Of a stretch of 5,067 nucleotides of DNA, positions 1 through 5,024 are shown in pieces. The notes under the pieces are model-generated. The model did no database searches, was not told the origin of the DNA, and saw only the letters and a program-made list of their open reading frames with translations. The translations under genes and the position numbers were made by a program. This stretch comes from Actinomycetes bacterium (GTDB lineage: Bacteria; Actinomycetota; Actinomycetes; Actinomycetales; Cellulomonadaceae), in assembly GCA_023388235.1 (NCBI GenBank), contig JAEWGQ010000120.1, positions 1 to 5,067 of the forward strand, given 5' to 3'. Each line of letters begins with the position of its first letter. Position 1 is the stretch's first letter.

Positions 1-190
1 GGTTGCTGTCCTCGCGCCAGTCGGGCTCGGCGTCGATCGCGTTGTGGTGCGTTGACGTCCCGCACGTGGCGCAGCGGAGTCGGTGAGCACGCGCCGACCT
101 GCGGGCGACTGTGCGGGTGGTCCCGCATCGGTCGCACATCGTGAGGACGAGCTCTTGGACGCGGTTCGTGTTGGTGGTCTCGGCGCTCAT
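1..190 (-). CDS. Small two-CxxC zinc-ribbon protein, partial (C-terminal end beyond left edge)
   Basis: The minus strand reads open from an ATG at 190-188 through the left edge, giving 63 residues without a stop. It is too short and truncated to name. It contains two CxxC pairs, CDRC at residues 19-22 and CATC at 40-43, separated by an arginine-rich stretch; this is the pattern of a zinc ribbon, so zinc binding and perhaps nucleic-acid binding are inferred. Histidines 36, 48 and 49 lie close by. The start overlaps the stop of the upstream 200-residue gene as ATGA (187-190), so the two are probably translationally coupled in one minus-strand operon. A GAAGG sits about 11 bases before the start, a weak ribosome site as expected for a coupled gene. 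Met18 is an alternative start but would place the first CxxC at the extreme N-terminus. The family is not recognised. Its position next to a broken comM suggests it is cargo of an inserted element. Confidence 0.7.
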   Translation of the reverse strand, partial: MSAETTNTNRVQELVLTMCDRCGTTRTVARRSARAHRLRCATCGTSTHHNAIDAEPDWREDSN

Positions 191-789
191 CGCTCGTCGG
201 CCTTCGCGGTCGCATCCAGCAGCGCGGCGTAACGGATCAGCTCGTCTGCGATCTGCCGGGCCTGGTCCGCCGTGAAGGCGACGTCCGTGCCTGTGGCGAT
301 GAGGTACGTGGTCCTGGGCTCGCCGCCCGCCCCGCCGGGCTGGTACTCGAACTTCTCCATCTGGGCACCGAGCGAGCCGTCGTGCCCCTCGACCTCGAAC
401 GACATGCCGTACGTGAACCGGGTACGGCTGCCGTCGATGTCGACGTTCCACTCGCCCGGCGGCTGCCAGGCGGGCGTCTCGTCCTCGAGGGTGCGGGCCG
501 CGACGACGAGCTGGTAGCCGACGGCGCAGGCCTCGCGAGTGGTCAAGTTCGGGCTGCCGAGCGTCACGAGCCCGACAGTGTCGGTCGTGGACGCGGTGCC
601 GTCGTCCTTTCGATACTCGTTCCGCTGAGCCTGAACGACCGCGGTGCCCCCGTCGGCGTCGGTCGAGTGCGCCTCGCCGTAGTGGAAGAAGTCCTGCCCC
701 TCGCCGTCGTGGCCCCATGCGTTCGTGGACTCGGCCCAGCGCGGCCGGTCCTTGTCGACGATCCCCGTGGTGTGCGTCTGCTCGTTCAT
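187..789 (-). CDS. Hypothetical 200-residue protein, DUF6907-like, probable mobile-element cargo
   Basis: An ATG start (789-787) gives a soluble, acidic protein with no signal peptide or membrane segment. No enzyme motif is visible. The layout recalls small actinobacterial proteins grouped as DUF6907: an N-terminal CPxWC-type motif followed by an FHxG-like segment, then a strand and a C-terminal helix of the type LT..EAR.LA..L..AA. Here the N-terminal motif reads RPRWAE (residues 15-20), so both expected cysteines are missing, while FFHYGEAHS (34-42) is retained. The helix pattern occurs twice: LTTREACAVGYQLVVAA (about 82-98) and FTADQARQIADELIRYAALLDA near the C-terminus, hinting at an internal duplication. 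The family assignment is from memory of the pattern and is tentative; function is unknown. A GAGAG about 11 bases upstream is a weak ribosome site. It overlaps the next minus-strand gene by four bases. The gene is less GC-rich than its neighbours: 541-660 has 38 A/T in 120 bases, against 13 in 60 at 1921-1980. This supports foreign origin. Confidence 0.72.
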   Translation of the reverse strand: MNEQTHTTGIVDKDRPRWAESTNAWGHDGEGQDFFHYGEAHSTDADGGTAVVQAQRNEYRKDDGTASTTDTVGLVTLGSPNLTTREACAVGYQLVVAARTLEDETPAWQPPGEWNVDIDGSRTRFTYGMSFEVEGHDGSLGAQMEKFEYQPGGAGGEPRTTYLIATGTDVAFTADQARQIADELIRYAALLDATAKADER

Positions 790-828
790 GGTGAGTACCC
801 GCTCTCGTGTCTCGGACTGGTGCCCGGA

Positions 829-850
829 TGCATGCTGGCGGGTACATGCA
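829..850. promoter_or_regulatory. Inverted repeat TGCATG-N10-CATGCA in the presumed element end
   Basis: TGCATG at 829-834 is mirrored by CATGCA at 845-850. A second, wider pair, GTACCC at 795-800 and GGGTAC at 840-845, shares the right arm. Both lie between the start of the minus-strand operon and the comM remnant. On the minus strand a poor promoter-like pair can be drawn, GTGACT (869-864) and TGTACC (846-841) with a 17-base spacer, so the repeat would overlap the -10 element. It could be an operator for the minus-strand genes or an arm-type recombinase site. Six-base arms can occur by chance. Confidence 0.25.
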
Positions 851-880
851 GCGCGGTAGTGCCAGTCACTCTAGGGCTCA

Positions 881-900
881 GTTACGCCATCGGCTTGTCC
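881..900. other. Inferred junction between inserted DNA and comM (att-type boundary)
   Basis: In the frame of the remnant, recognisable ComM sequence begins at VLRIAWT (codons from 897). Codon 894-896 is CTT (Leu) where the family normally has a polar residue before VLR, and nothing further upstream resembles ComM. The boundary therefore falls near 890-897, and a TTG at 895-897 sits exactly there. Large serine integrases exchange at a two-base core, and TT is one known example, so a serine-integrase site is conceivable. No integrase gene is in the window and the partner junction is not visible, so the mechanism is not established. A tyrosine recombinase that carries a replacement comM 3' end would leave the same remnant on this side. 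Confidence 0.4.
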
Positions 901-1007
901 TCCGGATCGCCTGGACCGTCGCCGACCTGCGGGGGCACCCGGCCCCGGACGGCGACGACGTCGGGCTCGCGATGTCCCTGCGCACCCGCGGGCAGGCGGG
1001 CGCATGA
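897..1007 (+). pseudogene. comM: comM (yifB) 3' remnant, Mg-chelatase-like ATPase C-terminus
   Basis: The last 36 codons before the TGA at 1005-1007 encode VLRIAWTVADLRGHPAPDGD and onward, ending in a short Ala/Gly/Arg tail. This matches the extreme C-terminal helix of ComM/YifB proteins (pattern RVLRxAWTxADLxG, then a D-V-x-x-A-L-x-L-R helix). Full-length ComM is about 500 residues with AAA+ Walker motifs and acts as a hexameric branch-migration helicase during integration of transformed DNA in proteobacteria; all those parts are absent here. Identification rests on this tail plus synteny, since comM directly precedes dprA in many actinobacteria. The stop overlaps the dprA start as ATGA (1004-1007), the expected coupled arrangement. 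Translation from upstream could still run through it: the frame is open back to a GTG at 807 and ATGs at 828 and 846, giving a 66-codon hybrid reading frame. No good ribosome site precedes these, so whether any peptide is made is unknown. Confidence 0.75.
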
Positions 1008-2659
1008 CCGGCGATCTGCGCGGCGACCGGGGCCGCGACGTGGGCGACGGCCCGGACGGCGACGTGCACCCCGGTCCGTGGGACGACCCGCACGACCACG
1101 GGCAGCACGATGCACGGACCGACTCGTCGCACGGTGCGCACCGCGGCCCGTGCGACGCGCCGTCCGACCTTGTGCGTGGCGACCCGCGTGGACCCTCGTC
1201 CGAGCACGTGCGCACCGATACCTGGGGCGCCCCGTCCGACCGTGTCCACCGTGACCCGTGGGGCAACCCGTCCGCGGCCCGCACCGAGCCGTGGGACGGC
1301 CCGCCCGACGACGTGCGCCACGGTCCGTGGGACGACCCGGAGGTCCGTGCCCGCGTGGCGTGGAGCATCGTCGCCGAGCCCGGGGACCTGACCGCCGGCG
1401 CCGTGGTCGCGGCTCTCGGCCCGCAGGATGCGCTCGCGTGGGCGTCGTGGGCCGTCGGCGCCGGGCCGGACGCCGCCGTGCACCGGCTGCGGGGCGCGGT
1501 GCCCTCCGAGGACCCGGAGGCACCCGCCCGGTGGGCGCGGGTGCTCGCGCGTGCCCTGCCCCGCTGGGCGCCGCGGTTCGCGGACCTCGAGCCCCGCCGA
1601 GCGCTCGACGCGGTGGCGGCCGTCGGCGGCACGGTGCTCGTCCCGGGCAGGCCGGGCTGGCCGGACCGGCTCGCCGGCCTCGGCCCGTCGGCGCCGCCGC
1701 TGCTCTGGCTGCGCGGGGACCCGAGCACCACGGGCGCGCTGCACCGGTCGGTCGCCGTGGTCGGCGCACGGGCGGCGACGCCCTACGGCGAGCACGTGGC
1801 GCGCGACCTCGGGTCCGGCCTCCCGGACCGGGACGTCACGGTGGTGTCGGGTGGCGCGTTCGGTATCGACGTCGCCGCCCACCGCGGCGCGCTGCTCGCC
1901 GGCGGCCCCACGGTGGCGCTGCTCGCCGGTGGCGTCGACCGGCCGTCGCCCGCGGGCAACCGGGACGTCCTGGAGGACGTCGCCGGGTCCGGCGGTGCGC
2001 TGCTGGCGGAGAGCCCGCCGGGGACGCCGCCGACGCGGGCGCGCTTCCTGCAGCGCAACCGCCTGATCGCCGCCGCCACCGGAGCGACCGTCGTGGTCGA
2101 AGCCGCCTGGCGTTCGGGGGCGCTGAGCACCGCCGCCCGCGCCGCGGACCTGCTGCGGCCCCTCGGCGCGGTGCCCCGGCCCGTCACGTCCATGGCGTCC
2201 GCGGGCTGCCACCGGCTGCTGCGCGACGGGCTGGCGGTGTGCGTCACGGGGGTGGATGACGTCGTGGAGCTGCTGACCGGGCTCGGCGGCACCGGTGCGG
2301 ACGCGGCGAGCGACGGCCCGGCGGGCGGCGGGGCCGCGCGTGCCCGAGCCGAGACCCCGGGGAGAGCCGACCCCACGGCCCGAGCCGACGCCGCGAACCG
2401 AGCCGACCGCACGCCCCGAGCCGAACGCACGCCCCGAGCCGACCCCACGGACCGCGCGGACAGCGCGGCGTCACGGGTCCTGGACGCCCTGCCGGCGCGG
2501 GCGGCGGTCTCCGTGGGGGCGGTGGCGCGGCGTGCGGGGCTCGGGGAGCGTGAGGTCCTGGGTGCGCTCGGCCTGCTCGAGCTCGTCGGGCGGGTCCAGC
2601 GTTCCGGTGCGGGTTGGCGCCGGGCGTCCGCCGCCGGCCCGTCCCGTGCGCCACGCTGA
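1004..2659 (+). CDS. dprA: DprA DNA-processing protein with repeat-expanded N-terminus and linker
   Basis: A 551-residue DprA/Smf protein. The family binds single-stranded DNA in the cytoplasm and loads RecA during transformation and recombination; many non-competent actinobacteria keep it. A SAM/HhH-like N-terminal region runs about 113-180. The Rossmann-like DprA core follows: VAVVGARAATPYG at 250-262, SGGAFGIDVAAH at 282-293, LLAGGVDRPSPAGN at 306-319, RNRLIAA at 351-357, then VVVEA and RSGALSTA at 370-377. A DprA winged-helix domain occupies roughly 490-540. Usual length is about 280-400 residues. The excess lies in residues 22-104, a tract of about 12-residue repeats, and 448-489, seven hexapeptides of RAD/RAE type. 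The start is chosen because ATG 1004 overlaps the comM stop (ATGA) and no better start with a ribosome site is seen before the conserved region. Coupling to full comM translation is lost here, so expression may depend on read-through from the inserted DNA. The identification is firm; the true start is less so. Confidence 0.93.
   Translation: MTGDLRGDRGRDVGDGPDGDVHPGPWDDPHDHGQHDARTDSSHGAHRGPCDAPSDLVRGDPRGPSSEHVRTDTWGAPSDRVHRDPWGNPSAARTEPWDGPPDDVRHGPWDDPEVRARVAWSIVAEPGDLTAGAVVAALGPQDALAWASWAVGAGPDAAVHRLRGAVPSEDPEAPARWARVLARALPRWAPRFADLEPRRALDAVAAVGGTVLVPGRPGWPDRLAGLGPSAPPLLWLRGDPSTTGALHRSVAVVGARAATPYGEHVARDLGSGLPDRDVTVVSGGAFGIDVAAHRGALLAGGPTVALLAGGVDRPSPAGNRDVLEDVAGSGGALLAESPPGTPPTRARFLQRNRLIAAATGATVVVEAAWRSGALSTAARAADLLRPLGAVPRPVTSMASAGCHRLLRDGLAVCVTGVDDVVELLTGLGGTGADAASDGPAGGGAARARAETPGRADPTARADAANRADRTPRAERTPRADPTDRADSAASRVLDALPARAAVSVGAVARRAGLGEREVLGALGLLELVGRVQRSGAGWRRASAAGPSRAPR
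1067..1345 (+). repeat. Degenerate 36-bp / 12-residue tandem repeats in DprA N-terminus
   Basis: DprA residues 22-114 fall into consecutive units of 12 residues (one of 11): HPGPWDDPHDHG, a weak unit, HRGPCDAPSDLV, RGDPRGPSSEHV, RTDTWGAPSDRV, HRDPWGNPSAA, RTEPWDGPPDDV, RHGPWDDPEV. The consensus is roughly [RH]x[DGE]PW[DG]xPSDxV. The segment is proline- and acid-rich with no predicted fold. At DNA level the first and last units are nearly identical: 1061-1090 and 1310-1339 match at 28 of 30 bases. Confidence 0.85.
2345..2470 (+). repeat. Seven 18-bp / 6-residue repeats in the DprA interdomain linker
   Basis: DprA residues 448-489 read RAETPG, RADPTA, RADAAN, RADRTP, RAERTP, RADPTD, RADSAA: exactly seven in-frame hexapeptides beginning RA[DE]. 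They join the Rossmann core to the C-terminal winged helix and probably form a flexible, charge-alternating tether. The unit is also clear in the DNA, with CGCACGCCCCGAGCCGA occurring twice, 18 bases apart. Copy number could vary between strains without breaking the frame. Confidence 0.88.
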
Positions 2660-2683
2660 CGCCGGGGTCGGCAGGGCGTCGGC
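2655..2683 (+). terminator. GC-rich hairpin overlapping the dprA stop codon
   Basis: GCTGACGCC at 2655-2663 pairs with GGCGTCGGC at 2675-2683 over nine positions including one G-U pair, with an 11-base loop. It overlaps the dprA TGA (2657-2659). There is no T-tract, as is common for proposed actinobacterial terminators, so termination is inferred and not shown. Confidence 0.35.
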
Positions 2684-2698
2684 CACGAAGCGGCTGCC

Positions 2699-2714
2699 GG
2701 AGACCCGCGTCTCC
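2699..2714 (+). terminator. Perfect 6-bp tetraloop hairpin downstream of dprA
   Basis: GGAGAC (2699-2704) and GTCTCC (2709-2714) flank the four-base loop CCGC. It lies 40 bases after the dprA stop. It could act with the preceding hairpin as a tandem terminator or mRNA 3'-end stabiliser. No T-run follows. Confidence 0.35.
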
Positions 2715-2796
2715 CGCCGACCGCCCCGCCCGCAGGGCGCACGGCGCGTCGCCCCGGTCGTTGCCACATTCCGCCGCGATCCGCATCCACGACGGA

Positions 2797-2804
2797 AAGC
2801 GCTT
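2797..2804. promoter_or_regulatory. AAGCGCTT palindrome in the dprA-xerC gap
   Basis: An 8-base palindrome in the context GGAAAGCGCTTCA resembles the core of LacI-family operators, which share a central CG step within an AAGCGCTT-like core. It is the most operator-like feature of the 275-bp gap between dprA and xerC. The outer bases do not continue the symmetry, and no regulator gene is in the window. A chance occurrence is quite possible. Confidence 0.15.
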
Positions 2805-2934
2805 CATCCCTGCGGGTGGTTCTGCGGTCCCGGCGGGGCTCGTCGGGTGGACGGGAACTTGAGGGGTTCACCCCGAACGAGCGGACAACACCACTGTGAA
2901 ATCGGACATTTGACCGTGATTCGTACAGGGGTGG

Positions 2935-3924
2935 GTGAATCACGCCACAGATCGCTTGTCGCCCGGAGGTGTGACGGGCGACGGTAGTCCCGTGCACACG
3001 GGGGCGGACGCGCGGACGGCACGGGGGACAGACCCCGTGGCCGCGGATTTCGCCGTCCACCTGCGGGCCCAGCGCGGCCTGTCCGAGCACACCGTCCGCG
3101 CGTACCTCGGCGACCTGGCGGACCTCGAGGGGTACGCGCGCCGGCACGGCGTCCCGGACCTCACGGGGGTCGACATCACCGTGCTGCGCGGGTGGCTGGC
3201 CGCGATGGCCACGTCCCACCGAAGCCGTGCCACGCTCGCCCGCCGGGGCGCGGCCGTGCGGACCTTCTACGCCTGGGCCGCCCGCACGGGGCGCGTCGCC
3301 CAGGACCCGGCGCTGCGGCTCGCGAGCGCGCGCCCGGCGTCGCACCTGCCGACGGTGCTCGACCAGGGCGCGGCGGCCACGCTGCTGGACACCGCGCGCG
3401 TGCGGGCGGACGACGGCGACCCGGTGCACCTGCGCGACTGGGCGGCGCTCGAGCTGCTCTACGCCACGGGCGTGCGCGTCGCCGAGCTCTGCGGCGCCGA
3501 CGTCGACGACCTGGACCTCGGCGCGCGGACCCTGCGCGTCACCGGCAAGGGGGACCGGCAGCGCGTCGTCCCCGTCGGCGAGCTCGCGGTGGACGCCGTC
3601 GAGGCGTGGCTGACCCGCGGTCGCCCGGCGCTCGCGGTCCCGACGTCCGGGCCCGCGCTGCTGCTCGGCCGCCGCGGCTCCCGGGTCGACCAGCGGCGGC
3701 TGCGGCAGGCGGTGCACGAGGTCTCGCGTCTCGCCGGTGTCGACGACGTCGCGCCGCACGCCCTGCGCCACTCGGTCGCGACGCACCTGCTGGAGGGCGG
3801 GTCCGACCTGCGCAGCGTCCAGGAGGTGCTCGGTCACGCGAGCCTCGCGACCACCCAGCGCTACACCCACGTGACCGCGGACCGTCTGCGCGCGTCCTAC
3901 GAGCAGGCGCACCCCCGCGCATGA
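2935..3924 (+). CDS. xerC: XerC-type tyrosine recombinase
   Basis: Up to 329 residues, close to the usual 300. XerC with XerD resolves chromosome dimers at dif near the division septum. A SAM-like core-binding domain is seen at about 35-125 ([22 protein letters not shown]). The catalytic domain carries all active-site residues: Arg181 in ATGVRVAEL, Lys205 in GKGDRQR, His275 and Arg278 in HALRH, His301 in LGHAS, and nucleophile Tyr310 in TQRYTHV. The position between dprA and the sigma gene is the conserved actinobacterial location, so this is the housekeeping enzyme and not the integrase of the element at the left. The start is uncertain. GTG 2935 has an AGGGG three bases upstream; GTG 2971 directly abuts a good GGAGGT with no spacer; GTG 2992 gives the most typical N-terminus but has no nearby ribosome site. 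Its TGA (3922-3924) overlaps an ATG at 3921 belonging to the sigma frame. Confidence 0.92.
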   Translation: MNHATDRLSPGGVTGDGSPVHTGADARTARGTDPVAADFAVHLRAQRGLSEHTVRAYLGDLADLEGYARRHGVPDLTGVDITVLRGWLAAMATSHRSRATLARRGAAVRTFYAWAARTGRVAQDPALRLASARPASHLPTVLDQGAAATLLDTARVRADDGDPVHLRDWAALELLYATGVRVAELCGADVDDLDLGARTLRVTGKGDRQRVVPVGELAVDAVEAWLTRGRPALAVPTSGPALLLGRRGSRVDQRRLRQAVHEVSRLAGVDDVAPHALRHSVATHLLEGGSDLRSVQEVLGHASLATTQRYTHVTADRLRASYEQAHPRA

Positions 3925-3933
3925 CGTCCGAGA

Positions 3934-3938
3934 GGGAG
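3934..3938 (+). promoter_or_regulatory. Ribosome-binding site deciding the sigma factor start
   Basis: GGGAG within AGAGGGAG ends six bases before ATG 3945-3947. This is the strongest ribosome site in the window and favours ATG 3945 over the in-frame ATG at 3921, which overlaps the xerC stop and has no comparable site. The 3921 start would add eight residues (MTSEREIP). Confidence 0.7.
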
Positions 3939-3944
3939 ATCCCC

Positions 3945-5024
3945 ATGTCAGTCCCCGCTGAGGACACGGTCCCGGTGGTGGCCACGCGTGCCCCCCGGGC
4001 GCCGCTCGGCGTCATCCCGCGTCAGCAGACGCTGGACCCCGAGCTCGCCGAGGTGCTGGACCCGGTGCTCGCGCCGGCGGTCGCGGACGACGTCGACCCC
4101 GACGGCGTCGTGGTGGCGCTGACCTCCGAGGGCGTCGTCCTCGACGGCGTGGTGGTGCCGCTCGTGGCGGACGACGACCTGGACGGGGTCGTCCTGTCGC
4201 TCTCCGGCGACGTGGACGAGGACGAGGACGAGGACCTCGCCGAGGTCGTGGCCCTGCCGCTCGACCCGGTCGCGCAGGACTGGCAGCAGTTCAAGGCCGG
4301 GGGCGACCGCCTCGTGCGCGAGCGCCTGATCCTGCACTACGCGCCCCTCGTCACCGCCGTCGCCGGCCGGGTCGGGATGCGGCTGCCCGCGATGGTGGAG
4401 CAGGCGGACCTCGTGTCGTACGGCATGTTCGGGCTGATCGACGCGATCGAGAAGTACGAGCCCGGCCGCTCCGTGAAGTTCGAGACGTACGCGAGCGCGC
4501 GCATCCGCGGCGCGATCATCGACGAGCTGCGCGCGATGGACTGGATCCCGCGCTCGGTCCGCACCAAGGCGCGTGCCGTGGACCGCGCGTACGCCGAGCT
4601 CGAGAGCGAGCTGCACCGGGTCCCGACCGAGAGCGAGGTCGCCGCGCGGCTGCAGATGGACATCCGCGACCTGCGGGCGCTGTTCACGCAGCTCTCGACG
4701 GTGAACGTCGCGGCGCTGGACGAGCTGCTCGGCGCGGGGGAGGACCGCGGCGACCGGCTGTCGCTGCTGGACACCCTGGGCGACAGCCGCACCCCGGACC
4801 CGGAGAACTCGTTCGAGGCGCAGGAGACCAAGTTCCTGCTGGCCCGGGCGATCGACCAGCTCGGCGAGCGCGAGAAGCTCGTGCTGGTCCTGTACTACTA
4901 CGAGGGCATGACGCTGGCGGAGATCGGCCGGGTGCTCGGCGTGACGGAGTCGCGGATCTCCCAGATGCACACCGCGGCGATGCTGCGGCTGCGCGCGCGC
5001 CTGACGGAGGCGGACCGCGCCTGA
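3945..5024 (+). CDS. whiG: FliA/WhiG-family RNA polymerase sigma factor with acidic repeat extension
   Basis: A 359-residue sigma-70 family protein that would direct RNA polymerase to flagellar-type promoters; relatives are FliA (motility) and WhiG (Streptomyces sporulation). Region 2 spans about 126-205 ([17 protein letters not shown], then [17 protein letters not shown] and [18 protein letters not shown]). Region 3 is about 205-280. Region 4 is about 293-352, with a helix-turn-helix near 323-342 ([19 protein letters not shown]). These parts look complete. FliA/WhiG proteins are usually 240-280 residues; here about 110 extra residues precede region 2. They are rich in Asp, Glu and Val, with repeats of DGVVVxL and a DEDEDED run at 91-97. 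The locus beside dprA and xerC is the whiG position in actinobacteria, hence the symbol; in a motile genus it may serve as the flagellar sigma. It lies 20 bases after xerC, probably in the same operon. The stop codon falls inside a 20-bp tandem repeat. Confidence 0.92.
   Translation: MSVPAEDTVPVVATRAPRAPLGVIPRQQTLDPELAEVLDPVLAPAVADDVDPDGVVVALTSEGVVLDGVVVPLVADDDLDGVVLSLSGDVDEDEDEDLAEVVALPLDPVAQDWQQFKAGGDRLVRERLILHYAPLVTAVAGRVGMRLPAMVEQADLVSYGMFGLIDAIEKYEPGRSVKFETYASARIRGAIIDELRAMDWIPRSVRTKARAVDRAYAELESELHRVPTESEVAARLQMDIRDLRALFTQLSTVNVAALDELLGAGEDRGDRLSLLDTLGDSRTPDPENSFEAQETKFLLARAIDQLGEREKLVLVLYYYEGMTLAEIGRVLGVTESRISQMHTAAMLRLRARLTEADRA
4095..4271 (+). repeat. Val/Asp-rich degenerate repeats in the sigma factor extension
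   Basis: Sigma residues 51-109 hold four related segments: [24 protein letters not shown] and AEVVALPL. The first three recur every 13-14 residues; the last follows an acidic insertion. That insertion, DEDEDED, is encoded by a pure GAC/GAG alternation at 4215-4235. The hydrophobic strands between acidic turns suggest a small beta-rich or aggregation-prone domain, but no known fold is recognised. Confidence 0.7.

Noticed and set aside
382..1254. 290-codon plus-strand open frame across the minus-strand gene and the comM/dprA start
   Set aside because: Arginine/proline-rich composition typical of a GC-rich shadow frame. It runs antisense to the better-supported minus-strand gene and out of frame with dprA, and no family is recognisable.
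1067..1345. The dprA repeat tract as a CRISPR array
   Set aside because: The repeats are contiguous, degenerate, without unique spacers, and translate in frame into a periodic peptide.
878..2212. 444-codon minus-strand open frame opposite dprA
   Set aside because: Antisense shadow: composition is Arg/Gly/Ala/Pro-rich without motifs, while the opposite strand encodes clear DprA domains.
2855..2878. GAAC / GTTC / GAAC motifs suggesting an SOS (LexA) box before xerC
   Set aside because: The actinobacterial SOS box needs GAAC-N4-GTTC. The spacing here is seven bases for GAAC-GTTC, and the other pair is in reversed order, so it does not fit.
2910..2940. TTGACC at 2910-2915 as the -35 of a xerC promoter
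   Set aside because: No acceptable -10 hexamer lies 16-19 bases downstream; the candidates there are G-rich. Not reported as a promoter.
1783..3912. 709-codon minus-strand open frame across dprA, the gap and xerC
   Set aside because: It covers two recognised plus-strand genes in antisense. Length is a by-product of high GC and few stop codons.
2935..3924. The tyrosine recombinase as the integrase of the element at the left
   Set aside because: It lies on the chromosomal side of dprA, in the conserved xerC position next to the whiG-type gene, with a standard Xer sequence and high GC like its neighbours.
3192..3944. Upstream extension of the sigma frame into xerC
   Set aside because: The sigma frame is open far upstream, but there the protein is low-complexity Arg/Ala/Pro and overlaps the catalytic domain of XerC. 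The strong ribosome site before ATG 3945 sets the start.
3948..4970. 340-codon minus-strand open frame opposite the sigma gene
   Set aside because: Antisense shadow of a well-conserved sigma factor. Its His/Val/Gln/Arg-rich translation has no recognisable domain.
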